NCBI GenBank assembly: GCA_009926035.1
Contig: RFPQ01000012.1
Span: 1 to 12,347 of the forward strand
Source of the DNA: Betaproteobacteria bacterium
GTDB taxonomy: Bacteria > Pseudomonadota > Gammaproteobacteria > Burkholderiales > Methylophilaceae
DNA length: 12,347 bases
Direction of reading: 5' to 3'
Shown here: positions 1 through 6,678 of the stretch, in pieces
Layout of the letters: each line of letters starts with the position of its first letter
Numbering within the stretch: the stretch's first letter is position 1
Notes under the pieces: model-generated
Told to the model about the DNA's origin: nothing
What the model saw: the letters and a program-made list of their open reading frames with translations, nothing else
Databases searched by the model: none
Program-made: the position numbers and the translations under genes

Positions 1-195
1 TGTTATGGTGAAAAATTAACTTGGAGTGCCGAAGAAGCACTGGTATCCATCAAAGATAAGTCATTTGTAGGGCAAGATATGAAAAATTTTATCGAAGCTA
101 TTTTAAAAGAGGCGAAATCAGGCGATCATATTCTTATTATGAGCAATGGTAGCTTTAATGGCATCCATCAAAGATTATTACAAGGGATAGTTTAA
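1..195 (+). CDS. mpl: Mpl murein peptide ligase, C-terminal fragment
   Basis: This is an open frame from the window edge to TAA at 193-195, giving the last 64 residues of a protein that starts outside the window. The end contains DHILIMSNGSFNGIHQRLL, which matches the C-terminus of UDP-N-acetylmuramate:L-alanyl-gamma-D-glutamyl-meso-diaminopimelate ligase, where a D-H-x-x-x-M-S-N-G-x-F-x-G-x-H pattern closes the Mur-ligase C-terminal domain. Mpl attaches recovered murein tripeptide to UDP-MurNAc in the cytoplasm, so peptidoglycan fragments are recycled. The ATP-binding and central domains are not visible, so activity cannot be judged. It heads the visible + strand run and is followed after 3 bp by the TonB-family gene. 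Another Mur ligase is possible but the tail fits Mpl best. Confidence 0.85.
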   Translation, partial: CYGEKLTWSAEEALVSIKDKSFVGQDMKNFIEAILKEAKSGDHILIMSNGSFNGIHQRLLQGIV

Positions 196-198
196 GTT

Positions 199-1074
199 AT
201 GCCCAAAGATGAGAGTTTGTATAAGGATAATATTCTTAAACTTTCAATTCTTTTATCATTTGTATTACATTTTCTTGCTATTCAACTCATACACTTTAAC
301 CCTATCAAACCTTTTCAAAATAAGTTTTCAGAGATTGAGGTGGTTTTAACAAACTCTAAAGATAAAAATCAAGAGGATGCAGAAGTTTTAGCGCAAAGTA
401 ACTCTAATAAAGGTGGCAATATTGAAAAGGATGTCCATAAAAAGACACCACTCCCTATCATTACTGAGAATAGAAATACATTTCAACTTAATAATCGTGG
501 CGATCAAGCCATTGCTGGTAAAGCCTCAAGCTTCTCACAAGAAAAAATTGTAAAGAAAGATGCGCAATTATTAAACGAACCTAAAGCAGTGCAACAACCT
601 AAAGAATCAAAAGTTATTAATAAATCGATTAGTAAAGAGGATATCCTAGCCAGCGCGAGTGAGATTAGTGCTTCAGATGCATCGTTATCAAATGAAACTT
701 CTAATTTTGAAAAACAGCCTAGACGCAAATATATAGGTGCACGTACGAAAGAATATAAATATGCGCTTTATGCAGAAGCATGGAGACAAAAAGTAGAAAC
801 TTTAGGTAATATGAATTATCCAGAAGAGGCGCGTGAAAAGAAATTTTCAGGGCACTTAAGAATGACCGTATCTTTAAAGCCTGATGGCAGAATTGAATCA
901 ATTGAGATTAATCAAAGTTCAGGATTTAAGATTTTAGATGAAGCTGCCAAAAGAATTGTAGAGTTAGGGGCGCCTTATGCACCCTTTCCCGAAGATATTA
1001 GAAAAGAAGTGGATATATTAAGCATTACAAGAACATGGACTTTTACAAAAGACGAAACATTATCATCTCAATAA
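199..1074 (+). CDS. TonB C-terminal domain protein (energy-transducer family)
   Basis: The 291-residue protein has a single N-terminal membrane segment at about residues 14-33, following a short charged cytoplasmic end, then an EIEVVLTN stretch at 45-52. A long hydrophilic Lys/Ser/Asn/Gln-rich linker covers about 55-175. A TonB C-terminal domain covers about 185-285 and contains the YPEEAR motif (207-212), GHLRMTVSLKPDG (218-230) and a final beta strand near ITRTWTFTK. TonB proteins span the periplasm and pass the energy of the ExbB/ExbD motor to outer-membrane receptors. No exbB, exbD or receptor gene is in the window, so the partner is unknown. The linker is odd: it has only four scattered prolines between residues 41 and 170 and none of the Pro-Glu/Pro-Lys repeats of classical TonB. 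The ATG at 199 has AAGGGA 11 bases upstream. The gene ends directly against the ferredoxin ATG. Confidence 0.8.
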   Translation: MPKDESLYKDNILKLSILLSFVLHFLAIQLIHFNPIKPFQNKFSEIEVVLTNSKDKNQEDAEVLAQSNSNKGGNIEKDVHKKTPLPIITENRNTFQLNNRGDQAIAGKASSFSQEKIVKKDAQLLNEPKAVQQPKESKVINKSISKEDILASASEISASDASLSNETSNFEKQPRRKYIGARTKEYKYALYAEAWRQKVETLGNMNYPEEAREKKFSGHLRMTVSLKPDGRIESIEINQSSGFKILDEAAKRIVELGAPYAPFPEDIRKEVDILSITRTWTFTKDETLSSQ

Positions 1075-1383
1075 ATGAATTACTACAAATATCATATTTT
1101 CTTTTGTTTAAATCAGCGTGATGATGGAGAAGCTTGCTGCTCTGATAAAGGAAGTGAAGCTATGTTTATATATATGAAGTCAAAAATTAAAGCGCTTGAT
1201 TTAAAGGGTAAATCACAGGTAAGAATTAATCGAGCTGGATGTTTTGATCGTTGTAGTGAAGGTCCTTTGCTTGTAGTTTATCCGGAAGCTATTTGGTATA
1301 ACTTTGTAGATGAACAAGATATTGATGAAATTATCGAAAGTCATATTCAGCAAGGAAAAGTTGTGACGCGTTTATTAGTTTAA
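1075..1383 (+). CDS. (2Fe-2S) ferredoxin domain-containing protein
   Basis: This 102-residue thioredoxin-like [2Fe-2S] ferredoxin has four candidate ligand cysteines, C11, C22, C56 and C60, in the order C-x10-C ... C-x3-C. The second pair sits in RAGCFDRCSEGP, typical of the family also found in NuoE and in stand-alone (2Fe-2S) ferredoxins of betaproteobacteria. C21 is an extra neighbouring cysteine. The protein is expected to be a soluble cytoplasmic electron carrier, but its partner is not known. Its ATG begins at the base after the TAA of the TonB-family gene. No Shine-Dalgarno sequence is evident there, so translation is probably coupled. The last 9 bases overlap the 3' end of the convergent HIT gene. 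Confidence 0.85.
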   Translation: MNYYKYHIFFCLNQRDDGEACCSDKGSEAMFIYMKSKIKALDLKGKSQVRINRAGCFDRCSEGPLLVVYPEAIWYNFVDEQDIDEIIESHIQQGKVVTRLLV

Positions 1384-1785
1384 CGATTGATTAAGTAATT
1401 TAATCAATTCGTTTTTTTCTGTTTCTGATATCGCTTGATGTAAACCTTCTCTTAATTTTTCTCCCCAATGCGAATTTGGAAAGTGTGGATCCTCTTTAAA
1501 GCGAGGAATGATATGCCAATGAATATGCGGAGTTTTATTACCGAGGCTTGCCAAATTAATTTTGTCAGGGTTAAAAATTTTTCGTAGAATTTCTTCCACT
1601 TTAAATACACAACGCATGATATTAAATTGAAGCGATTCATCTAGGTCAGTCATTTCTTTTTGATGGTTAATTAATTCAACCCGACAATAACCCTTGTAGT
1701 CTGGATGATCTAACAGCACTACACGAAGTGTGTTGTCAGTCCAGATAATTTCACCTTCATTACTATTACAAATCGCACATGTCAT
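1375..1785 (-). CDS. HIT family nucleotide-binding hydrolase
   Basis: The 136-residue protein carries a histidine triad, HIHWHIIP, with H87, H89 and H91. The final His is the expected nucleophile that attacks the alpha-phosphate of a nucleotide substrate. The N-terminus has a CAIC pair (C3, C6) and the betaproteobacterial HIT pattern around GYCRVELINHQKEMTDL. The family hydrolyses nucleoside phosphoramidates or dinucleoside polyphosphates, but the substrate of this member cannot be told from sequence. The start at 1785 is 3 bp after the nadA stop, with AGGTG inside the nadA end as a good ribosome binding site. It is the last gene of the ispH-nudB-nadA-HIT run. Its 3' end overlaps the convergent ferredoxin gene by 9 bp and carries that operon's likely terminator on the opposite strand. 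Confidence 0.85.
   Translation of the reverse strand: MTCAICNSNEGEIIWTDNTLRVVLLDHPDYKGYCRVELINHQKEMTDLDESLQFNIMRCVFKVEEILRKIFNPDKINLASLGNKTPHIHWHIIPRFKEDPHFPNSHWGEKLREGLHQAISETEKNELIKLLNQSLN
1384..1418 (+). terminator. Probable intrinsic terminator of the mpl-tonB-ferredoxin run
   Basis: The arm CGATTGATTAA (1384-1394) pairs with TTAATCAA (1400-1407) and TCG (1409-1411), leaving one bulged T at 1408. This gives 11 pairs around a 5-base loop (1395-1399), followed at once by seven T at 1412-1418. It starts right after the ferredoxin stop codon and points the right way for the + strand genes. It lies entirely within the last codons of the convergent HIT gene. The stem is AT-rich and therefore weak, so I rely on the geometry and the T tract; folding was judged by eye. 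Confidence 0.55.
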
Positions 1786-1788
1786 TAT

Positions 1789-2886
1789 CTATGACACCTG
1801 AAGCATACGATCAAGTGTGAGTTTAGCTAATTTAGCTTCATGATCAGGTACTTTAATGATGTTTACTGGTTTATCATTGATAATATTTTCAAGGCACCAT
1901 GCAAGATGTTGGGGGTCGATACGTGCCATCGTTGAGCATTCACAAATCACATGTGACATAAATTGCACGAGTTTATCCTCCGCCTTCATTTGATTTGCAA
2001 CTCGATTTACAAGATTAAGCTCAGTCCCCACAAGCCACTTAGAACCTTTAGGAGCATCGGTGATTGTTTTCAAAATATATTCAGTGGAACCTACATAATC
2101 TGAGTGAGAACAGACTTCAAAAGGACATTCAGGATGTGAAATCACCTTGCCATCAGGATGCGCCTGTCTAAAGTGTTCAATATTTTGAAGGCGAAACATT
2201 TGATGAACAGCACAATGACCCTTCCACAAAAAGATCTTAGCCTTTTTAATTTGTGCTTCAGTTAAGCCTCCAAGCGGAAGATCAGGATCCCATACAGGCA
2301 TTTCATCTAAAGGAATACCCATTTTGTGACCACTCCAGCGGCCTAGATTTTGGTCGGGAAAAAATAAAACTTTCTCACGTTGTTTAAATGACCATTCAAT
2401 AATTTTTGTTGCATTCGTTGAAGTGCAAACAATACCACCATGCTCTCCGCAAAAGGCTTTAAGGTCTGCTGCAGAATTAATATAAGTGACCGGGGTGACG
2501 ACTTCATCAAATGAAAGTATTTTTGATAGTTCACGATAACTTCTTTCGACTTTACTTAAATTGGCCATATCTGCCATTGAGCATCCTGCGGCTAGATCTG
2601 GAAGAATCGTAATTTGATCAGGTCTCGATAGAATATTTGCCACTTCAGCCATAAAGTGCACACCCAAAAATACGATGTATTTAGCGTCAAGAGACTCCAC
2701 GACACGAGAAAGTTTAAGGGAGTCACCCGTATAATCTGCGTGACGATACACAGATTCATGTTGATAGTGATGGCCTAGGATGACTAAATTTTTACCAAGC
2801 TTATTTTTGGCTGCAATAATTCTTTGTTGGCAATCTTCATCGCTGATAGATTCAAACGCATTAAATTTAATTTGAGCAACTTGCAT
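1789..2886 (-). CDS. nadA: Quinolinate synthase NadA
   Basis: NadA condenses iminoaspartate with dihydroxyacetone phosphate to give quinolinate, the precursor of NAD, in the cytoplasm. The 365-residue length fits the longer NadA subtype (E. coli NadA is about 347). The three regions holding the [4Fe-4S] ligands are visible: C102 in AAGCSMADM, C225 in WKGHCAVHQ, and the C315-E-C317 pair in VICECSTMARI, of which C317 is the likelier ligand. Substrate-binding signatures such as ILGHHYQ (37-43) and HPEC (251-254) are intact. The iminoaspartate-producing partner (NadB) is not in the window. The gene follows nudB after 12 bp and is followed by the HIT gene after 3 bp, so it is probably transcribed with ispH and nudB. 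The ribosome binding site is weak. Confidence 0.95.
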   Translation of the reverse strand: MQVAQIKFNAFESISDEDCQQRIIAAKNKLGKNLVILGHHYQHESVYRHADYTGDSLKLSRVVESLDAKYIVFLGVHFMAEVANILSRPDQITILPDLAAGCSMADMANLSKVERSYRELSKILSFDEVVTPVTYINSAADLKAFCGEHGGIVCTSTNATKIIEWSFKQREKVLFFPDQNLGRWSGHKMGIPLDEMPVWDPDLPLGGLTEAQIKKAKIFLWKGHCAVHQMFRLQNIEHFRQAHPDGKVISHPECPFEVCSHSDYVGSTEYILKTITDAPKGSKWLVGTELNLVNRVANQMKAEDKLVQFMSHVICECSTMARIDPQHLAWCLENIINDKPVNIIKVPDHEAKLAKLTLDRMLQVS

Positions 2887-2898
2887 AGAACTTCTATT

Positions 2899-3348
2899 TT
2901 ACAGTTTTAGTTGGTGAATTTCGGCTAATTTTTTAATAGCTTCTACATTAGTCCAGGAAAAAACTTTATCCATTGCATGATGCCAATCTACCCATTGATA
3001 TTGCACATGTTCATTTGCGGATAATTTAATCGGTATCGTGGCTGGTACTTTAAGCGCAAAAATATGTTCTGTGTTGTGAGTAATATCAGGCGCATAACGA
3101 TATCGCCAGTGAGCATAAATTTCATATATGTGGGAAAGCTGCCAATCTTCAAGATGATAATGAGTTGAGTCGATTCCGGTTTCTTCAAATACTTCTCTTA
3201 TTGCAGCATCTCTTGGCGTTTCATTTTCTTCTAAACTGCCTGTGACAGATTGCCAGAAACCTCTCTTATCCGATCGCTCCATAAGTAGCACTTTAAAATT
3301 TTCTGTATAAATTAATACAAGAGAAGAAATAGGTTTTTTGAAGGCCAT
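2899..3348 (-). CDS. nudB: Dihydroneopterin triphosphate diphosphatase (Nudix, NudB)
   Basis: The 149-residue Nudix hydrolase has a complete Nudix box at 37-59: G37, E43, R51-E52, E55-E56, G58, which fits G-x5-E-x7-R-E-U-x-E-E-x-G-U. The flanking KRGFWQSVTGSLEE and the later HWRYRYAPDITHNTEH match E. coli NudB (150 residues) closely, which sets it apart from generic Nudix proteins. NudB removes pyrophosphate from dihydroneopterin triphosphate, an early step of folate synthesis, and also acts on dATP. The ATG at 3348 is 2 bp after the ispH stop, so the two are almost certainly translated from one message. A folate role fits with purU nearby, which consumes a folate derivative, but this proximity may be chance. 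Confidence 0.9.
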   Translation of the reverse strand: MAFKKPISSLVLIYTENFKVLLMERSDKRGFWQSVTGSLEENETPRDAAIREVFEETGIDSTHYHLEDWQLSHIYEIYAHWRYRYAPDITHNTEHIFALKVPATIPIKLSANEHVQYQWVDWHHAMDKVFSWTNVEAIKKLAEIHQLKL

Positions 3349-3350
3349 GT

Positions 3351-4292
3351 TTAAATTTTAGGTAATCTAAAAATAACACTTTCTTCAATACCTGGAAGCT
3401 CAGTGATATTAGCTTTTGTAAGCAATTCAATTTTATTTACAATATTTTTAACGCTGATCTCAGGCGCTGAGGCTCCTGCTGAAATGCCAATATTTTTTTT
3501 ATTAAGCAACCAAGAGGCTTGAAGTTTATCTTCATGATCAATCATATGAGCTTCAATACCTTCTCTAGAAGCCAATTCCTTAAGGCGATTTGAATTGGAG
3601 CTATTGTGAGAGCCAACGATAATAATGAGATCACATTGACTACTCATTTCTTTTACTGCGTCTTGTCTATTTTGTGTGGCATAACAAATGTCATCACTTT
3701 TAGGGCCTTGAATATTTGGGTATTTTGTTTTTAATACTTCAATGATTGCTTTTGTATCGTCAATAGAAAGAGTCGTTTGCGTGACATAGGCAAGTTTATC
3801 TGGATGATCAACAATTAAATGTTTTATGTCTTCAATTGTTTCAATGAGATACATTTTACGGTTTGTGTGATGATCTTCAATTTGACCCATTGTCCCCTCT
3901 ACTTCCGGATGGCCTTGATGTCCAATCATAATAATATCCATACCTTGATTAAGCATTTTATTCACTTCGACATGAACTTTAGTCACCAATGGGCAAGTGG
4001 CATCGATAGGAATGAGTTCGCGTGATTTAGCTTCTTCACGAATAGCTTTCGAAATACCATGCGCACTAAAAATTATATGAGCACCTTTAGGAACATCATT
4101 AAGATCTTCAATAAAAATAGCACCTTTTGTTTTTAAATCGTTGATGACATATTGGTTGTGAACGACTTCGTGTCTTACATAAATAGGCTTTCCATATTGA
4201 GCCAATGCTTCTTCGACAATCTGAATTGCGCGATCGACGCCTGCACAAAAGCCGCGAGGATTAGCTAAAAGTATATTAATTTTATCTGTCAT
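3351..4292 (-). CDS. ispH: 4-hydroxy-3-methylbut-2-enyl diphosphate reductase IspH
   Basis: IspH performs the last step of the MEP pathway, reducing HMBPP to IPP and DMAPP. The 313-residue protein has the three [4Fe-4S] ligands: C16 in RGFCAGVDRA, C100 in DATCPLVTK and C203 in ICYATQNRQ. It also has the active-site GHPE with H128 and E130 (His124/Glu126 in E. coli), the TQTTLS motif (171-176) and SSNSNRL in the C-terminal domain. All are intact and the length is standard. It is the first gene of the leftward ispH-nudB-nadA-HIT run and is divergent from purU. No strong Shine-Dalgarno precedes the ATG at 4292. A -10-like TAAAAT on the - strand (4300-4305) lies so close that it would give an almost leaderless message, so the promoter remains uncertain. 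Confidence 0.95.
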   Translation of the reverse strand: MTDKINILLANPRGFCAGVDRAIQIVEEALAQYGKPIYVRHEVVHNQYVINDLKTKGAIFIEDLNDVPKGAHIIFSAHGISKAIREEAKSRELIPIDATCPLVTKVHVEVNKMLNQGMDIIMIGHQGHPEVEGTMGQIEDHHTNRKMYLIETIEDIKHLIVDHPDKLAYVTQTTLSIDDTKAIIEVLKTKYPNIQGPKSDDICYATQNRQDAVKEMSSQCDLIIIVGSHNSSNSNRLKELASREGIEAHMIDHEDKLQASWLLNKKNIGISAGASAPEISVKNIVNKIELLTKANITELPGIEESVIFRLPKI

Positions 4293-4388
4293 AGATTGTA
4301 TTTTAGGGCTTTTGATAGAAACGACTTATTATTTTATTCCTGATTGTCCATGTATAATTCGTTTAATTCAAGATGGATATTTAGTCTT
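4293..4388. promoter_or_regulatory. Divergent ispH/purU intergenic region with purU -10 element
   Basis: This 96-bp AT-rich gap between the divergent ispH and purU starts is the largest noncoding stretch in the window. A perfect TATAAT lies at 4353-4358 on the + strand, and a start point about 7 bases downstream would leave a leader of roughly 24 nt before the purU ATG at 4389. No good TTGACA-like box sits 16-18 bp upstream, so the -35 is weak or replaced by an activator. For ispH, a - strand TAAAAT is at 4300-4305 and a TGGACA is further upstream with poor spacing. I see no convincing operator repeat. Confidence 0.55.
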
Positions 4389-5243
4389 ATGAAAAATACA
4401 GCGACCTTATTAATTACATGCCCTGATACCAAAGGTATTGTGGCCGCTATTGCCGATTTTTTATACCAACACAATGCAAATATTTTGCATGCCGATCAGC
4501 ACCAAGATGCTGAAAATAGTCTTTTTCTTATGCGAGTCGAATGGGACTTAAAAGATTTTTCATTTGATGAAGGTTCTTTTGCGAAAGCTTTTGAGAGTAT
4601 TGCCGAAACTTATAAGATGACATGGGAATTAAAGCTATCAAAAGATAAACCTCGTATGGCAATTATGGTATCGCAATACGATCATTGCTTAGCAGATCTT
4701 CTTCATCGTTTTAAGAATAATGAGCTTCAATGCGATATTCCTCTTATTATCAGTAACCATTTAGATACACAAAAACTCGCTGAATTTTATGGTATTCCTT
4801 TTTTTCATATTCCCGTTGAAAAAGACAAGAAAAAAGAAGCCGAAGCAAAGCAATTTACATTATTTGATCAATATCAAGTGGATTTCATTGTGCTCGCTCG
4901 TTACATGCAAATTTTAAGTGAGGATTTTGTGAAGCGTTACCCACAGCGCGTCATTAATATTCACCATTCTTTCTTGCCTGCCTTTATTGGTGCAAGACCT
5001 TATCATCGCGCTTTCGAGCGAGGTGTTAAGTTGATTGGGGCTACAAGTCACTATGTGACTGAAGTTTTAGATGAAGGCCCTATCATTGAGCAAGATATTG
5101 ATCGGATATCCCATCGCGATCAAGTAGAAGATCTCATCCAAAAAGGGAGAGATCTAGAGCGCATCGTTTTATCTAAAGCAGTGCGATGGCATATTGAGAA
5201 TCGTATTCTCATTTACGCAAATAAAACCGTGATTTTTGATTAA
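4389..5243 (+). CDS. purU: Formyltetrahydrofolate deformylase PurU
   Basis: PurU hydrolyses 10-formyl-tetrahydrofolate to formate and tetrahydrofolate, balancing the one-carbon pool. From ATG 4389 the protein has 284 residues. It has an N-terminal ACT-like regulatory domain beginning LLITCPDTKGIVAA (7-20), then a formyltransferase-fold domain from about 88. The catalytic triad is visible as N190-x-H192 in INIHHSFLP and D228 in VLDEGPII, with the same N/H/D spacing as GAR transformylase. The frame stays open upstream to a TTG at 4344, but that would add 15 unconserved residues and place the TATAAT promoter inside the gene, so I reject it. The Shine-Dalgarno is poor. In a methylotroph this enzyme could also release formate for oxidation, which is inference. 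The stop overlaps the convergent lysA stop by 4 bp. Confidence 0.93.
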   Translation: MKNTATLLITCPDTKGIVAAIADFLYQHNANILHADQHQDAENSLFLMRVEWDLKDFSFDEGSFAKAFESIAETYKMTWELKLSKDKPRMAIMVSQYDHCLADLLHRFKNNELQCDIPLIISNHLDTQKLAEFYGIPFFHIPVEKDKKKEAEAKQFTLFDQYQVDFIVLARYMQILSEDFVKRYPQRVINIHHSFLPAFIGARPYHRAFERGVKLIGATSHYVTEVLDEGPIIEQDIDRISHRDQVEDLIQKGRDLERIVLSKAVRWHIENRILIYANKTVIFD

Positions 5244-6496
5244 AGCGGGATCTTTTTTTCGAGTTTAAATAGATCGCTCGATTTTTCACGAGTTCTAATT
5301 TCAAAAATCTTATCTCGATCGACCATCACCTCAGCAGCACGACCGCGAGAGTTGTAATTTGAGCTCATACTCATGCCATAAGCACCAGCTGACATAATAC
5401 AAATGAGATCGTCCTCTTTTAATTTTAATGATCGATTTTTTGCCATAAAGTCACCACTCTCACATACAGGGCCTACAACATCGAATGATTGATGTTTCAT
5501 ATCATGTTCACGCACTATTTTAATCTCGTGATATGCATCATATAACGTAGGACGCATTAGATCATTCATTGCAGCATCAATGATGGCGAAATGTTTAACA
5601 TCATTCTGTTTTAAATATTCGACTTTAGATAAAAGAACGCCAGCATTGCCTACAAGTGCTCGACCAGGTTCAAAAATAATTTTGACATCAAGCTTTTGAA
5701 TTTTATTTAAGATTTCCTTGGTGTAGATTTCAAAATCAGGTGGTGATTCATCTTGATAACAAATACCAATGCCACCACCAATATCAATATGACTTAAATG
5801 AATATTATTTTTTCTGAGTTCATCTACAAGAGATAAAATACGATCTAATGCGTCCACAAATGGCTTCAGTTCAGTAATTTGTGAGCCAATATGACAATCA
5901 ATACCTTTAATTTCAATATGACTCATACCTTTTGCTTCAAGATAGAGCGCTAATGCCTGATGAAAATCAACACCAAATTTATTATCTTTTAATCCTGTTG
6001 AAATGTAAGGATGTGTTTTAGCATCGACATCTGGATTTACTCGAATAGAGATAGGTGCTTTGATATTTATTTTGCTTGCAACTGATTGAATACGAATAAG
6101 CTCACTTCGAGATTCGACATTAAAACATAAGATATTGGCTTTCAAAGCTGCTTCAATTTCAGATGTTGTTTTACCTACACCTGAAAACACGATTTTTTGT
6201 GGATCACCACCAGCATATATGACACGCTCAAGTTCACCGCCAGAGACAATATCAAATCCTGCACCTAGACTTGCAAAAAGATTGAGAATTGCAATATTAG
6301 AATTAGCTTTCACCGCAAAACATACTAGATAATTAGTTTTAAGAAGCCCTTTTTTAAAAGACTCAAAAGTTTGAATCAATGTATTTTTTGAGTAAATATA
6401 GGTAGGCGTACCAAACTGACTTGCAATTGTTTCCAGTGAAACATCTTCCGCAAAAAGGATGCCTTGATTGGCATGAATGAATGACGTTTGAGCCAT
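5240..6496 (-). CDS. lysA: Diaminopimelate decarboxylase LysA
   Basis: LysA decarboxylates meso-diaminopimelate to L-lysine with PLP, the last step of lysine synthesis. The 418-residue length is typical. The PLP lysine is K63 in CFAVKANSN. H202 lies in DCHIGSQI, the glycine-rich phosphate loop is IDIGGGIG (237-244), and EPGRA (276-280), CESGDF (345-350, with the catalytic Cys of the partner subunit) and AYGMSMSSNYNSR follow in order. This set separates it from arginine or ornithine decarboxylases of the same fold. It starts 3 bp after the lptM stop, the classical lptM-lysA pairing in proteobacteria. Its 3' end overlaps the convergent purU stop by 4 bp. A T7 tract lies in its last codons on the + strand, but no strong hairpin goes with it. 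Confidence 0.96.
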   Translation of the reverse strand: MAQTSFIHANQGILFAEDVSLETIASQFGTPTYIYSKNTLIQTFESFKKGLLKTNYLVCFAVKANSNIAILNLFASLGAGFDIVSGGELERVIYAGGDPQKIVFSGVGKTTSEIEAALKANILCFNVESRSELIRIQSVASKINIKAPISIRVNPDVDAKTHPYISTGLKDNKFGVDFHQALALYLEAKGMSHIEIKGIDCHIGSQITELKPFVDALDRILSLVDELRKNNIHLSHIDIGGGIGICYQDESPPDFEIYTKEILNKIQKLDVKIIFEPGRALVGNAGVLLSKVEYLKQNDVKHFAIIDAAMNDLMRPTLYDAYHEIKIVREHDMKHQSFDVVGPVCESGDFMAKNRSLKLKEDDLICIMSAGAYGMSMSSNYNSRGRAAEVMVDRDKIFEIRTREKSSDLFKLEKKIPL

Positions 6497-6499
6497 TAT

Positions 6500-6628
6500 T
6501 TATTTGGTCTCAGCTTTTGTATCTTGTGGATACTTTTGCTCAGGAATATATAAGGGGCCTTTAGTGCCACATCCTACAAGGTTTAAAAGTAAGAGAGTGC
6601 TTATATAAATACATAGATATTTTTTCAT
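6500..6628 (-). CDS. lptM: LptM (YifL-type) LPS-transporter maturation lipoprotein
   Basis: This small gene of 42 codons plus TAA reads as a lipoprotein. It has a basic MKK start, a hydrophobic stretch (residues 4-18), a lipobox LVGC with the lipidated cysteine at 20, and then CGTKGPLYIP, the hallmark C-G-x-K-G-P-L-Y motif of LptM/YifL. A short charged tail ends TKAETK. G21 follows the cysteine and is not the Asp inner-membrane retention signal, so outer-membrane sorting is expected. LptM assists oxidative maturation of the LptD/LptE LPS translocon in E. coli; I carry that role over by motif. The lysA start follows after 3 bp, the usual neighbour. A 50-bp gap separates it from the Gx gene upstream. 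Confidence 0.9.
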   Translation of the reverse strand: MKKYLCIYISTLLLLNLVGCGTKGPLYIPEQKYPQDTKAETK

Positions 6629-6678
6629 GATGCCTATACCCTTTTTGTCTTAAGTTATTTTAGCATTATCTTGATGTG
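6629..6678 (-). other. 50-bp gap before lptM-lysA, possible weak promoter
   Basis: This is the only break in the long leftward gene run. On the - strand it holds -10-like hexamers GATAAT (6665-6670) and TAAAAT (6657-6662), and an AAAGGG purine stretch upstream of the lptM ATG. Neither hexamer has a recognisable -35 at proper spacing, and there is no hairpin with a T tract to end transcription from Gx. lptM-lysA may therefore be read through from upstream, or have a weak promoter of their own. Confidence 0.3.

Noticed and set aside
504..901. Antisense open frames opposite the TonB-family gene
   Set aside because: Low-complexity shadows of the coding strand with no family features.
3819..4025. 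+ strand open frame opposite ispH
   Set aside because: A shadow of a strongly conserved gene, with no ribosome binding site or recognisable domain. The same applies to 6135-6332 opposite lysA and 10265-10471 opposite gshA.
4344..4388. TTG-initiated N-terminal extension of purU
   Set aside because: The extra residues are not family-like and a TATAAT box lies within them; ATG 4389 matches the PurU N-terminus.
6657..6670. Firm promoter for lptM-lysA
   Set aside because: -10-like hexamers exist but no -35 at acceptable spacing; in AT-rich DNA such hexamers are common by chance.
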